Positions 42,145 to 55,845 of a stretch of 64,000 bases of DNA are shown piece after piece. The stretch covers positions 520,452 through 584,451 of the forward strand of contig CAXAMN010026683.1 of the NCBI GenBank assembly GCA_963970005.1. The letters run 5' to 3'. This DNA comes from Durusdinium trenchii (taxonomy: Eukaryota > Sar > Dinophyceae > Suessiales > Symbiodiniaceae). The notes beneath the pieces were generated by a model, which saw nothing but the letters and a program-made list of their open reading frames with translations, searched no databases and was not told where the DNA came from. The first letter of the stretch is position 1, and the number at the start of each line of letters is the position of its first letter. The position numbers and the translations under genes are program-made.

Positions 42145-43835
42145 GGCCAAACGGGTTATGCATCAAGGATCTTTCAATGGTGGTCAGTGTGGGACACTGG
42201 GACACGCTACGCTGTTCAGCGTCAACTGTGGAGACCTCAACCTCTGACCGAAGACGGAGGTCCGCTCGCAGCTCGAAAGATTCATGTCCTCAGTTTGTTC
42301 AGCTCACCTGACTCAACTGGTGGGTTTTTGAATAAGTGCATATTGGTTGGCACTCAACTGGTTGGTTTTTCAGCTCCACTGGTTGGTAGTTGGGGTTTGG
42401 TTTGGATGTCTGCGGGGGGGCAGCTCCAGACGGCGGAGAGCCAGGAGTCAGCCCTGCATTGCATCGAGGAGGATTTGGTCATGAAGCCCAGGACCGGCAA
42501 ACAGCTGCAGGGCACCTCAGTGACCTCAGGATCCGCCAACGGATCGCACTCACCAAGTGTGGTGTGAGACACTCCTTCGTTCGCTTCCCCAAAGCAGGGT
42601 TTCGCCGAAGACATCCTGAAGGGATCTGCTCAACAAAGGGTCTGGGGCTCCACCAGGGTGCCTGGGGATTTGACTCACAGACATGTACAGGTGCCATGGT
42701 CGGTCAAGACAGAATAGAGAACTGTGCACTCTAACTTTGGACTTTGGCCTAAGAACTTCGGATGACGACTATAGTCTATAGTAAACATAGTAGTACAGTA
42801 CATCTTATGTCAATTTCAGGCTAAGGCGAGATTTGGATTCTAGGCAAATTGTAGGTTGGTTTGCTGGTAACTCAATCAATCGGGGAAGTTCATTGTGACA
42901 TGGAGGATTGGCTGGACATGATTTTCAAGTGCCTGTAGTGTTTTAGCACCATGCGGTATAGGTGTTCTGCGGGCTGGCAACCAAATCGAAGTCCCAAGGC
43001 CACGTGTCACAAGGCTAGTGCATCCTGTGTTGTTATGGTACCAACCGCTTTTGTGTCTTACTTGCGTCCTCCAAATTTTTTTGACCACCGAACGAAAGGC
43101 TTCATTCATCTTCATCGCATGTCGCATGCATTTCGGAGAGGTGAAAACACCAGGGCAGAGAACGAGAACCGCCCTCGCACATCATTGGTTTCAGGGTCCA
43201 ACGTCAAACGGACCTCAAGGGTTTCAGGTCCGAGGGACCGAGTCCGCAAAGCTGTTTTTTGGAGCTCGAAACACCGGCGGAGGGGGTCGAATTGTTCAAT
43301 CACTCCATGAGATGCGACTTAAGTCGAGTTTAGTAGGGGGTACAACTACAAACCCTGGTGATATCGACAGGGAGAGTGACTAGCTAGTTGCAAAAGACCT
43401 TGGACCTTTGCGTAGCTTCATTGGCTGTTGTTAGCCATCACTAGTGCACAGCCACTCGGAGAATGTTCTTCACGGCCTCACTAAACCCGAAAGATATCTC
43501 AAGATTGCCTATTGGCTATCCTTTAGGACTTCCTTCCCCCAGCTCTCTACGTAGTCCATGTGAACACCTACCGGCTCCGCTAGCGAACACCATTTCCATT
43601 GCTGTTCTCTGGGTTCGCTGGGTCCCGGTGGCTCCCAGGTTGGCGCAAAAGGCTTTCGATGCCAAGTCCTACACCTTCTTCCAGGAGCCGCCGCTGACCT
43701 GATCAACCTCGTTCTTCGGCACCAGGCGTGGAACTACGCTAGAATGGATGGAAGAAGTTGGATGAGTTTCAGTACATTTCATTTCTTATTCTCATCATTT
43801 CAGGTCTGTTGCAATAAACACTTGACGCAAGAAAC

Positions 43836-44189
43836 ATGGTGGTTCTGGATGCGTGCATGAATTTCGAGTGCTCGGGCTTGATCTCTGGATGCTCTACCCA
43901 TGTAGATTCTGCGGGGCCCGGCCATGTGCGCATCACGACATCCAAGCAAGAGCAGACGCTTCTCATGTATGAGAAGTGCAGAGAACATGACATCCAAGTC
44001 TGCAAGTCTGTCCCATACAACCATTTACCATTTACCAGCCTATGGCCTTGGAAAACCTTTGTGCAGCACAAAATCCTGTCCAAGATGGGGAGTCCTGGTT
44101 TCAATTTTGATGGAGAAACCCATATTCCATTGTTTGGAAACTCTTTCGATTCAGAGGGGAATTTCTCGGGCTGTGAGCCAACGAATTGA
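43836..44189 (+). CDS. Small unrecognised ORF
   Basis: 117 residues from ATG 43836: MVVLDACMNFECSGLISGCS, then HVRITTSKQEQTLLMYEKCR, ending EGNFSGCEPTN. Composition is protein-like, but the antisense frame 43769-44104 is also open. No motif recognised. Confidence 0.22.
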   Translation: MVVLDACMNFECSGLISGCSTHVDSAGPGHVRITTSKQEQTLLMYEKCREHDIQVCKSVPYNHLPFTSLWPWKTFVQHKILSKMGSPGFNFDGETHIPLFGNSFDSEGNFSGCEPTN

Positions 44190-46558
44190 GCTGGAGGCCT
44201 TCAACTGCTTGGAATTGTTGCCTTTGGCATGGCAAAATAGATCTATAAATACTATGTGACTATGTAACTATAAATACCAGTCTCAAGTCCAAGTCACCAA
44301 CACTTGTGTCTAGCCATACCCGCTGGCGTTGGTGCGTTGGTGGGCCAGAACCTTTGTCCCCCGCCGCATGGCGGTCCGCTGCTCTGCGTTTTCGCGCAAT
44401 GAGGAGCTCACTGAGTCAGATCGTTACCCTGGCATCAAGTGTTTGTATCGTACACACCTTGTGTTTGGGAAACCCAGCTTTCGGCCCTTCGGCTTCGGCG
44501 GTGCTTTTTTTTGTAGATTATCAAACTGAAATCGACCTGACCAAAGATTCTATACTTGGGGCTTCCAAACTCTTGATCGATTTATGCATTAATACCATAA
44601 ATTCGTTTCAGTATAGTACTCGACCCCATTGGCTTTGTGGAGGCTTTGGCCTAAAAGACAACATAGAACAGGGATGTTCCCCAAGTTTCTCCAGACCTGA
44701 ACCAGCTTTTCTCCTTTCCTTTTTTTTGTTTGTGTTACTGAAGGACGGCATGGCCTTCTTCAGGATTCCAATGTCCACTTGCAGCAAGTATCTTGATTTG
44801 GCAGGCCCTGAACCATGAAGATACTTTCTTTTCACACGGAGGACATCTTCGGAATCGCTTGAGGTCCTACATGATCAAGGATGAGTTGGGGATGCTGATC
44901 ACGAACAGGACCGCGATCGTCTCCGATGGAAGTTCTTCCCTGATTCATTTTCTTTCATGGGCGCCGTCAGTGTTCGTTGCCTTCTCCGATGAAAACGGTG
45001 TTGTCTGCCGAAAGAGCTGCACGGGCTGTTGGAGAAGGTGGAAGACTTCGCCAAGTGATGCCGTTCCTTGAACCTCGCTTGGCTACTTTTGATTAAATGC
45101 TCATCATGTCACCTGCGCACCAGTGGAACATGGTGGAACTGTAGGGATGGTGAGAAGAGTATAGACCATCCAAGTAGCAGTTCAGCAGACCAACAAAAGA
45201 ATCAACAAACCTCGTTTGGACCAACCTCTTCTGGACTGGGGGAAGGAGGTTTTATGGTTCTTTTTCAATCAAACGTCTACATGAGTTGATGACACGTCCT
45301 CTCTGAGGTCCTCACATCCTCACATCCTCGTGTCCGAACCCCAAACCTCGCCCTCTCTTGGTGTGAACACAGGAGGGACGGCCTGACCTCTGAGCCCACC
45401 CTGCTGCGGGCGCCCCACCCGGTCGTTTTTCTGCGTTGGGGTCAGTCCGTCTGACGTGGGTCGGGTCTGGGGAAGTGGAATAGTTATTTTCCACTTCCAC
45501 TTCAATACTTCAAAGACCTTCCACTTACTGAAGCGATTTCATGAAAAGACCTTCAAACACCTTTTACTTCAAAGATATTTTTGAGAATCTACTTACTATC
45601 ACAGCAAAAACGAAAAACCGAACATGCACAGCAACTATCCTGTGGTGTGGGGAAGCCAACAAGTTTGGCGCATCGGTGAATGGATGAGAGTCTCTGATCG
45701 CACGATTCCGAGCCTCAACCAGTCTAGCAGAAGACTGAAGTCTCCCTCTTCGCCATGTCATCCTTCCCGAACATCTTCACATTTTGCATGTTCAAAATCG
45801 TGCCAGACCTACAAGTTGGTAGCATCAGAATTGCCAGTGAAAAGAAGCACTTCTCCTATTTGACTCTTCAGTTTACTTTGTTGGGGGGTCCACCGTGCAC
45901 GACGTGCAGTCATGCAGCCGTGCAGTCAGCCGCGACTCCCTCAGCGAGCCAAAAACCCTGTTGCAGGGCCTGCTGCCGACCACACTGATGCCTCCGGGCC
46001 CGGCAGATCCAACCTCTCCGGGCACTGAAAACATCTCGCCAGTGTGGGGGATGCCCAGAGGGTGTTTTGGACCGCGTGACCTGAGGGATGCGACTGGGCA
46101 TCCCTCTCGACGAGGACGAAAAAATACGCGAGGTAAGGAAAGCACATGCGAAAAAAAACATACTAGCACCCTTCAATCGCGCGATCTTTGGACGAGCTTC
46201 ATTTTCGGAGGATCATGATTGATCATGATTGTTGATGTCCAAGATCCAGTTTCTTTGAATTCTTCTACCTCCCTTTGCTCGTTAAGAGCAGGACGACCCC
46301 CCCCCGTCGGTTCGCTTTCGCACGCCGGCCTGAAGCGGCAGCAACGCTTTTTCGTTTCTGCCCAGTTTGGAGGAGAACCCTTTGGGTTTTCCGAAGGCAA
46401 AGCCACTGAAACAGGCACTCGTCGATCGGCCTTTTGGTCGATCGGCAAGGCCGAGGCCGACCCCCTGCATCCGAGGAAGGGAGCTGGAAGATCTTCCTGG
46501 GAGCTGAGGATGGAAGAAATCCCTTCCAAGTAGAGATGCAATAGGAGTACCCAGGTCA

Positions 46559-46587
46559 TACCTTCTGAGGAGGTACGACTGGAGCCC
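46559..46587. repeat. Third copy of the ACCTTCT/AGAAGGT dispersed repeat
   Basis: ACCTTCTGAGGAGGTACGAC followed by TGGAGCCC, matching the 42.1-kb copies. Confidence 0.65.
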
Positions 46588-47864
46588 TAGGGTTCATATT
46601 GTCCATGTTCAGGTGCCAACGTCAAGTCTTTCGGAACGAGATCGGTCTGTCGGATCCAAGTCTTTCGCAAAAGATGCCACAGCTGGACCAAATGGTACCC
46701 CATCCTTCCCCCTGGGTGTTTCTTAAAGATGCCACACACCTTTTCTATCTAACCATACCTGACCCAACCCCTGCACCCTTTCGGACCTCCGCTTCGCACC
46801 GGCGTTGTCCGACCCCAACAGATCGGTCGGACGGCCGGTGCCCCAAGGTTAGACGCCCAGCGAGCGAGTGGGGGGCGCCCGGAGGGCTCGGGCGCGAGTG
46901 GGGTCCATGTCGGGCGGACCGACCTGATGCGAATTGGGATGGACTCGTTTGGACTGGACCGATACCCAAGATGGAGCTAGGTGGAGTGATGTAAAGAGCT
47001 GAGCCTTAAACAGCATCCCAGAAAGATAGATGCAGGGCAAATGAATTTAGTAAAGAATGGAGCTTGCAAGTCGCATCAGTGTTTTCAAGTTCTGAGAATT
47101 GGTGAGAAACCGAGTTTGAAGCACAACCACCGCCCTCCCCCCCAAAAAAATAACGACACCGGCACTCCCGTGCACACCCTCGAAGGGAAAGAAGGGACCC
47201 GGATTTGGATCACAACATGAAACAGAAGATGTAGACGACCTATTTACAGGTCATACCAGGGTGACACGGGTGGCTGACCCACAGCCATGCTCTTCTATGC
47301 ACTCCAAGATGATCTATGTACAGCCATATCTCATGACACAATCCTCTCTATTCCTTCGATCCATCACTTCCCGGTTGCTCAAATCGACCAGCCTTATCAC
47401 GACAATCACAGGTGTGATGAGCACCCCAGGCGAGCGAGCTGTGATGGACTGGACATGAGCGGAGCGGATGGACATGAGGCTCTTCAGATCCCCAATTATA
47501 TGAAGAGCCTCTGAATCTGTCAGATCTTCTATTATTCTTCAAATCATAATTTAAGTACAACTCTATTTGTGCTGCACCCAGGCTCAGCAGCGATGGTGTG
47601 TGCGCGTGTGTTTTAAATACAGATTTTGGACGAGTCCTGATTTGCCTTAATTGGATACTCCCAAGGCTTTGATAGAAACATGGGCTTTTTTTTCATAGAC
47701 TTCACACCTTCATCTTCTGCCTTCTATTTCAAGAGAGTTCTTTCCAACTCGGGGTGCGGAGCAGCCAAAATCTCGAGAATCGGATCTGGGCGTGGCGCAT
47801 GAGGAGGTTTTCACGGGCTTTTTCTTCACATTAATTTCACAGCCTCAGAGGCTTCTTCAATTTG

Positions 47865-47883
47865 ATATATATATATATATATA
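47865..47883. repeat. AT dinucleotide microsatellite
   Basis: About nine AT units; a second AT-rich run lies at about 47960-47985. Similar runs occur at 18758-18774, 49577-49629, 58369-58386 and 58979-58996. Confidence 0.9.
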
Positions 47884-48135
47884 CAAGGACACCCGTTTCG
47901 GGGTTTCTATTTATAGCTCCTATTCGAGGTGTCAACCACCCCGACAGTGTGTCCTGGTATATAGTTATATATATGTATATATATACTGTAGATGGCTGTA
48001 TCAGACTCCCCTATCCGCCAGCAGGTCTTTGACTGAAGAGCACCAACGTTGAGACATTTTTTCGACGGAGGTTTCGTTCCAAGCAACTGGCGGAGCACTC
48101 TCATTCCAAGCAAAATCCGTTGAAACTATTCTACC

Positions 48136-48267
48136 TTGGGTCTGGCCTATGACCTGTAGCAGTTGGTAAACAATTATCACATCAATTTTATAACAAAATG
48201 AATATTTTTGAACAAGGCCTTTACTAACCATCATCATTTCCTGTTACGGGGAATAGGATAGATCCAA
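48136..48267. repeat. Foldback (MITE-like) element, copy B
   Basis: Arms 48136-48162 and 48241-48267 (about 20 of 27 complementary) with a longer loop that contains GGTAAACAATTATCAC and AGGCCTTTACTAACCATCAT. Related fragments lie at 482-511 (CTGTAACAGTCGGTAAACAA) and about 3580-3595. Confidence 0.75.
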
Positions 48268-49576
48268 ATTCTACCCTTCTGACCACCTTCCCCTCACGAC
48301 ATCAGACTCAAGGTATTCTTAGAAGATAGTGCCAAGCGTGACAGGATTTTGAACTTTCAGTGGTGATACGCTAAGCAGACATCCTCGCAGGAAAGGTTCG
48401 AATGCAGCTCCCTTCTTTGCAGACCTCCCATCCAAAAATCTTAACTTCGATGACAAGACCCTTGGACGACCTGGAGGATGTCGTTGACACGTCCAGAATC
48501 TCAGTTGCTGTTTTTGCTGCCACTCTCGTTTTGCGACCCAATTTAGGCACCCAAAATCGTCGGACAAGCCGCCACAGCCAAGCCGCGAAGATCTGCAACG
48601 CCGACACTGACACGTCGCGCGCACCGTGTATCCGACGCGTCACGTCGCCAGTGACCGACAAGACCTCCACGGACAAGCTGGAGAAGGTCTCCGATCGTGT
48701 CAGCAGCAGTGCGACGGAGCGGCCCGAGCGGAACAAGCAACGGCCGCGTGGTGGACGATCTGGAGGTTTTTTTTTTGGGGGGGTTGGAAGAGGTTTGTGT
48801 TGGGAAGGGTCTCTTTGGCAACCTTTTGCAAAGGGTGGAATGATCACAATGATCAATGGTAAACTGATTTGGTTTCTCTGTCAATGCAGAAAATCTTGTT
48901 GGGGAAAAGACCTGGGGCGTGAAGGAGTTGCTGATGCAGACTTTGCTACCCTTCTCAACTGGCACTCCCAGATTCTGCCTCCTTCGAAAACGGGATTTGT
49001 GGGTTTTGGACAGAACATGTTATAAATATATGCTGGATCATTGTGTATTTGATGCCGTGTATATTGTTCAGATGGTCCCTGATTCTTGAACGTTCTTTTC
49101 TCACATTGTCAAATCAGAGAGCTTCCTCATCTCAGGCTAAGCCTGAAGCCGCTTCCCAACTTCGTCGCAGTCTCAGCGGTTTCACTGGGGGTGACTGGGG
49201 ACCTGAAACCAAATCTTTTTCTCCGTTTGCAGAAGGCTTTGGCCAGATGCGGAAGGCTTTCACATAGAGACTCTCACAAGCACTTGCAATTTTTGGGCAC
49301 ACGAGTGCTTGGCTCCTTTTGGGCACGGTGCTTGCCAAGTACTGTCGAGAATTTTGCATTCGATCTGTTTGTCGATGGCACGCGAGCCCGGATGATTGGA
49401 GGTGACCGGCAGTGTTTCCACTCTTGCATCATGCCGAGTATTCAGTTGTGGCAGGGCGCAAGCTTCCAAATTCAAGTGAACTGGCAGTCGACATGTTTCT
49501 TGGGTGACTTGCAAGAGAACTGTGACATTTGGATAGGAAACAGAAAGAGGAGAGACACCCACCCATACACACATTT

Positions 49577-49629
49577 GTATATATATATATATTTATTATA
49601 TACTATACATATATATTATATTACAATAT
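49577..49629. repeat. AT-rich microsatellite
   Basis: A TATATA run followed by degenerate TA-rich sequence. Confidence 0.85.
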
Positions 49630-50349
49630 ACGACCACACCCGCAAATGTGACATCATGTGACAGTCATAGACGTGGAGTTGAGGGACTTTGCATCTGGAT
49701 GTGCCCCGGTTCAGTGTCTTTTCTTTTGAGAAGTGTCAACTTTAGAGAATGTCCTTTTTCACATTCTCCTTCACGTTCCTTCACCATCCGGTTTCCAGTC
49801 ATTTTTTTTAAGCTTAAGAAAAAAAAGGAGTCGGTCGGACCCGCGCCAAACACATCGGAACGCTGAGCTCCGAACACTCCGCGCCGCGGCAGGTGTGGCT
49901 ACCGGAGAACCAACTCCAAGGTGTCGGGTTCCTCAGAGTGCTGGGAGGACATAAAACTCTGTAGGAATTTAGGGGCAAACCCGTGGAGACACACCCCTCT
50001 TTGGAGAAAGCAAGAAACTTATTTCTTCCTTTTGAAGTGATTTCTGTGAGCCACCCAAGAATCCCGAAGATCTCAAAAAGAGCACTGATTGATCCTGCTG
50101 AAGCAGCCCCATGTCATGGCAGAGTTTCAGAATCTGACAGGGTCTCTAAACAAATTTGTGTTGTGCGAACTCCATTGCGTTGCTTCCCTTCAACTGGCAC
50201 TACATTGTATGTGGCGAGCCATGCGCACCCCTGAAGACACTCTTCTCTTGCACTCCAAAGCATCTTCTGAAAAGAGGGCAGCGCCCAAATCTGAGTCGAA
50301 CATGGCACCATTGCACCATGGCAGCATGTCGCGTGGCTGGACACGTCCA

Positions 50350-50570
50350 GCGTCCGGCGCTCCTCGTGCTGCGTTCACCGCGTTCGACCCAGACGCGGCG
50401 GAATGGGACGCCGCGCTCGAACGGTGCGTCCCGCGGGAAAGACCTCGACCGTGTCACGCGGTCGAGGTGAAAGGCGGAGACTTGTGGGAACAAGCCGCCA
50501 AGCACCAGGCGGGGGCGGGCGATGTCTCCGGTGAAAGGCGGGTCGGGAGGGCAGAAGGCCATAGATATCC
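50350..50570 (+). CDS. Exon-like segment of unknown family
   Basis: In the frame of the ORF starting at 50089, AFDPDAAEWDAALERCVPRE continues as RPRPCHAVEVKGGDLWEQAA. It is GC-rich and acidic/basic balanced, unlike the flanks. No family recognised. Confidence 0.22.
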
Positions 50571-52874
50571 TAGCCTTTCGACGTGGTGAGGTTTGGACCG
50601 GAGGTGGAAGCAAATCGGAAAAGCATCAACACCATGCAACATCCATCAACATCACAATGAAAAGGTTTCGGATCGTTTCCAAAAAGGGGTTCTTCCCTAG
50701 TTTGGTGGTTTTTGTTCTTTTATGATGCCATTTCTTTTTCCTTTCGTCAGATAATTGGACTTGTATTTGACACCAGGGTTTCCATCGATCCCAGGTCCAA
50801 TCCCTCGTCCCATTCGACCGGTCAACTGTCCGGCCGTCCGCACTTGCACTTGCCGTTGATCCCTTTGATTCCAAGAACAGGTCAGCTAGCTTAAGGCCTG
50901 GGTCATCCCTTTTTGGAGGAACCGACATGTGACCGGAGCACCTGGCCGGGTCAAAGATCTCCGACCTGGTTCGTTTGGAAGAAAAGGCTTTGGTCGGTAC
51001 AACAAGTGACGAACAAAAAAGGTGCTTTCGGTCCATGTTCCTCTTTGATGTTCGGGTCTTCACTTTTTGAGTTCGGTGATGTTCGGTGAGGTTGGGGAAA
51101 ATCTGAACCTTCGATTCTGCGGAGCGCGGCTCCGCGCGCAGGAGTTGCACCAGGTGTCCTCCGTGCTGTGAGGGGCTCAGATTGGAGGAAACAGATGTGT
51201 GGAGACAGCGAGGTGGACAGAAGATGACCTGGCCGAGGAAGTTCAGATTGCCTTCCAAGGTTTGTTTTCAGTAAGCCCAAGAGGCAACTCAGAAAAACGA
51301 TTTCAAGAGAAATCCCCTTCTATGACCTTGGTTTTCAGTCTCAGCCGGTTAAGGATTGCTTGCTCACGCACCTTTGCAGTCCAGACATCAGTTGCCGAGT
51401 CGCCATGGCTTACACCATCACTTGGCTTACAGGTTTTACCCGCCTACATGCATCCATCCCGAACTCCGCTCCCACCACTGCTTTCATGCCGAACTCGCCG
51501 TGAATCCGCGGCGAAGCGGCTTCGCCACGTCCCAGCCCGCCCCGGAGGTTGGGCCTGGAGGGCACTGCGCCACAGATGAAGAGCCCCTTCGGTGTGGAAC
51601 ACGATGGCAGCGGAACCTCCGCGTACGGAGACCTCAGCGGGAGAACGAGAGGCGGAGGGCCATTCGATTTGTGTGATGAAGAAGCGCCTTCAGAGAACCA
51701 TCAAAGGAAGTGAAGGGTTGACCTGGTTTTGTAGTTATATGCTTTGGTGATAAGTTATACTGGTACCAATACCACCTGTTGGGTTTGTCAACAAGCCCAC
51801 CAATTCGCTGAAAAGCTGCCATAAATGTGGTCAAGCAACCAGCTCAGCTAACCATGGCTTTGCGGCTCTGCTCACCTGAGGCCAATTAGCGCACTGGGCA
51901 ACTGCAAGCCAGAAACACAGATGGGCGTGCTCGCGGGCACAGGGCTTTCCCAAAAGCCTTCAGCGTCCAATGGCGCTTAATCGAGACTGTGTAACAAAAA
52001 CCGGGTCGAAGACATCTAGGAGTTGCTTCGTCTCCAAGTCCAAGCCCCGGGTCGCTTGCGGTCGGACAAGTCCCACCGGTCCGTGGACCTGGTCCAAACC
52101 GATGGACCGAGGTGGAAAACGTATCGGCAGAACAACGCCTTGCAGGCGCCAACACGGCCGGCTCTGTATCATGACTTCGAACGAAGCCCCCTGCGCAGCC
52201 GGCGCAGCCTGAGTGGTGGGGGTGGTACTGGTCCCCTGTATCACGCTGATGGCACATTGGAATTGTTGGGTGAAGACTCTTCGCCTACAGACCTTGGAAT
52301 TCACAAGAAAACGTGTTATATATTGTTTCTGGGAGATTCTGGTTGAGCCAGGGTTCATGTTTGAATAATCTTGCACCTGATCATTTCAGAGTCCCGGGTC
52401 TAGAGGGACAGCAGCGTGTTTGTGGCTCAACATCCGCGGTTTCAGTGCAAAACGAACAGAACGACCAGGATGGACCATTTGGGAAGGAAGGAGTCTAAAC
52501 CACTTGAGAGGTTGGGGTCCGCCACCAGGACCATCCGACCATTTGGGTGTCTGGACGGAGATCTCCCGTGATGGTCGGATGGTCCGACAGTAGATGATGC
52601 ACCCCACCGGATGGTTGGGACTTTGCAGCAAACCTTCACCGGCGTTCGACCGTCACAGGGGTGCGGCGGGTTCCGGTTTGTCAGGTGCCGGCGGACCACG
52701 GCGGTTTGAGGATGAACATCAACAAGCAGATGTTCGAGGAGCTTCGACACTCGGCGTGGTGAGTCTTCAGGAGCAGAACACCGAGCGACGCACGAGGACG
52801 AACAGAGGCGTGCTGCGATGATTCGGATTGTGTTGCTGGTGTGGCACGGAACTGGATTCGGATGGATTTGGCAA

Positions 52875-52914
52875 CAAGAATCCAGAAGAATCCGAAGAAT
52901 CCAGAAGAATCCGA
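52875..52914. repeat. Tandem AAGAATCCAGAAGAATCCG repeat
   Basis: Two copies of an approximately 18-bp unit, itself made of two 9-bp halves, ending in a poly-A stretch. Confidence 0.75.
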
Positions 52915-55764
52915 AAAAAAGAGATGGAGTATGAACCAGCACCTGGGAGTATATAGTGTATCCCCAGACACTTCATGCATGTATGTACGGAACATATACC
53001 TATACATTGACCCAAATCAACCAACCCAATGTAGGGATATAATATGCCAGTCCCAAGGAGTCTTTGGGTTATGGCTATGAGTCATGGCAGCTCCCTCACC
53101 AGTCCCGTTGACCCCCCCGAACATGCGAGGAATGCTGTTCCTTCGACCCACGTCGTCACCGTCCCCGTCGTCCCCGTCCCGAGGAAGAACGCCCGCGCGG
53201 CCCAGTGGTGTGGTGACGACAGGAAGTTCTTTTCGAAAAGACAGGTCGATGGTTTGCTGGTCAGGAGACATGTGATGGTCACGAGCGCGCGTCTTCTCTG
53301 ACTTCAGGTAGTTGAAACTAGGGGTGCATGACATGGCTCTTTTTCAGGTGGTCTTGAAGTGTTGGCATTGCATCCACCATCCCTGAGGAGCCTGGTAGAA
53401 AGTCGCAGTTGGTGTGTTTAGTGGATCCGCGGGATTTGACCAAAAGATGTGTTGCTTGAAAGTCACGTTAAGTCATGTTAAATCCCCTGAAACGAGGCTG
53501 GCAAACCCTGGAGGTCCTGGACGTCCAGATTGAGACGGGGAGTTGACTCAGTTGACTCACGTCCCAACCAACCGGCATGTGGCACTTGATGAAAGGGTGC
53601 CACCGGTGCATGAAAGTTGCATTCGATATGCATTGCTCACGAAGACATGCAAAGGCGGATAGATGCACTTCCCCAGATCAGATCACATGTCGCCCTCATT
53701 CGCCCTCCATTCACCTGGTCAAAGAAGGTTTTCAAAGTCCTTCTTGGTTTGTTCCAGCATCTCAGCATATCAAATCTATTCAGCTAGCAGTGGCTAGCAG
53801 CAATATCTCTCATGCTTTCTTTTGAACAAACTCACATAATTTGCATGAAGACCTACTCACGGCCAATTCTTCGAGAGCTTTGTCCTCTCGCCTGCCTTTC
53901 ACCGTCTTCACCCGTCAACTACTGCACCGTGGCGTTTGAGGTGTGAAAAGATGGATCTTCTACATCCTTCACTAGAGCCTTGGTTACCACTTGACGAACC
54001 GTACGCTAATGCGCGGCCTTGATGGATGTGTATTTGGACGTGCGCAATCGGGGACCTCAGTAGGAGAAACACCTTAGGGATTCTTAGTGGGTTTCAGGGA
54101 CCCTTTTGCAAGAAAACAACGCAGCAGAGGACCTGCGAGGAAGGTGGTTTTCCATTAGCCTGTTGGTGTTTGTATCAGTTCTTCGTTTCTCTGACTGCGA
54201 GTAAGCTCCTTGTGGCATTGGATGCGTAGCCGCTACTTCCTCACTATGTGCTCACTCTGTTCACACTTGTTCTCAGCTTCTTCAGGGCACAGGACTCACT
54301 CTTCATTTCGTTGCTGCCTTCTCCATGTTCACCTCCCCCCTCAAGAAGAAGATAGAAGAAGTACCCCAAAACCAAACCAAACACCCTCTCCAGCGTTTGA
54401 GACCCTCACACACGGTCCTCCCGTCTCACCAACTGACTCGGCCGCCTGACTCGGAGCTCTCCCGCTCGACCGCTCGACCGGTCGCGGCCTCGACACGTCC
54501 CAAGGACCTCACCCTGGAGCCCAAAGGGGCTCGTTCCCGTGAGCTCTTGGAGCAGCGCTTCGCCGAGCCGCTGGGCCGTTTGACCGGGGCGTCCACGGCG
54601 GGGCCGCTGGACCGGTAAACCGAGGGAGACGTTCCCCAACCGAGGGGTTGTTGGTCTTAGTCTATGTCCCTTTTTAGGTCTCCCTAATGTAATACACACC
54701 CATATGCCATAGGCCGGCCGATATGCAATTGACATTTTGGGTTATAATACCGCAGAACTCACAGTGACAAGCTCTTGCTTCGAAAACAAACCACGGAGGA
54801 GATGCGTGTTTCGGTGGGTGGACGTTTTTCTTCTTTGTGCGATGCCGGAATTGGGCAGGTGTTGGACGCCTTCAACCATGGATTTCATAGAGGCCTTGCA
54901 CCTTCCATTTCAGCAACCATGGTTGTGTTGCAAAGCGAAACTAATTTGCTGTTGCTAGCGATTCACTAGCCAGACTATCATTAAGTTGTTTTTCGGGGTG
55001 CCCATTTTATGGTGAATGGCGGACCACGGTGTTGCCAGTCTCCACTTGCTGAAGTGATTCAAGTCATGGAGTCGATCTCAGATCTCCATGGGAAAACAAG
55101 CATCTCAGGTCTCCATGGGTTGCAGGCTTCAGGGTTTCCAACACATGTTGATTTCAGGTTCCGAGTGACTTCAGAAAGATTGTCAAGCACACAACACAAA
55201 CATGCGTGCAAGTGGTGCAGGTAGAACCACGGGGTTCCGCCAGATGTGTTTCTCTCCTGTGCCACGTGTTGCTGAGGCGTGAGCTCTTCAAGCGTATATT
55301 GTCCAGCAATGCCGCGGACGCCAAAGCGGTGCCAAACTGAGCTGACAAAGTGAACGGTGGGAACAGGATGGGACAGGTGGAACCGGAAGCTTATGGGGTC
55401 TAGGGCCTAGGGCTCAAGGGTCGGCTGATGTGGCTTTTCTCGGTCATTCCAGAATGTTCATCAGCCACATGTGTCATGCATCTCACAGGTGTGATTCAGA
55501 CATGCAGTTCTTCATGCGGCATGCGTTGATTTGTCCAAGAAAATTGAGTGCCTCGAGTCTTGAGTTTTTATTACCAATCATTTGGAGCTTGCAACAGCTT
55601 GTTTCTACATGGAAACAGATTAAGGCAGTGCGATCTTTTCTATGGCATCTTCTTCTCTTAACCTCTTAAACATGAGACGCACCCAATGGATGTCAGAATC
55701 TTCAGAACATCAAGCCCGAGACCACCCCCCCAATTGAGATTCATTTTCCCCTTCCTTTCCGCAG

Positions 55765-55845
55765 ACGTTCCCTCGCCCGTTCCGCAGATCGTGGAGTGGA
55801 TGGATGATCACAGAACTGTGAACAAGACGTGGCATCGCTCAGCGG
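55765..55845 (+). CDS. Exon-like segment after a strong 3' splice site
   Basis: TTTCCCCTTCCTTTCCGCAG (55745-55764) is a textbook acceptor. The following bases read DVPSPVPQIVEWMDDHRTVN and KTWHRSA in one frame. No family recognised, and no donor can be fixed. Confidence 0.25.

Larger units (their letters stand above)
38132..48135. other. Mostly unannotatable
   Basis: Apart from the listed repeats and exon-like pieces, ORFs are short and open on both strands. A segment near 43620-43696 (VPVAPRLAQKAFDAKSYTFF) and one near 42490-42650 look mildly protein-like. Confidence 0.45.
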
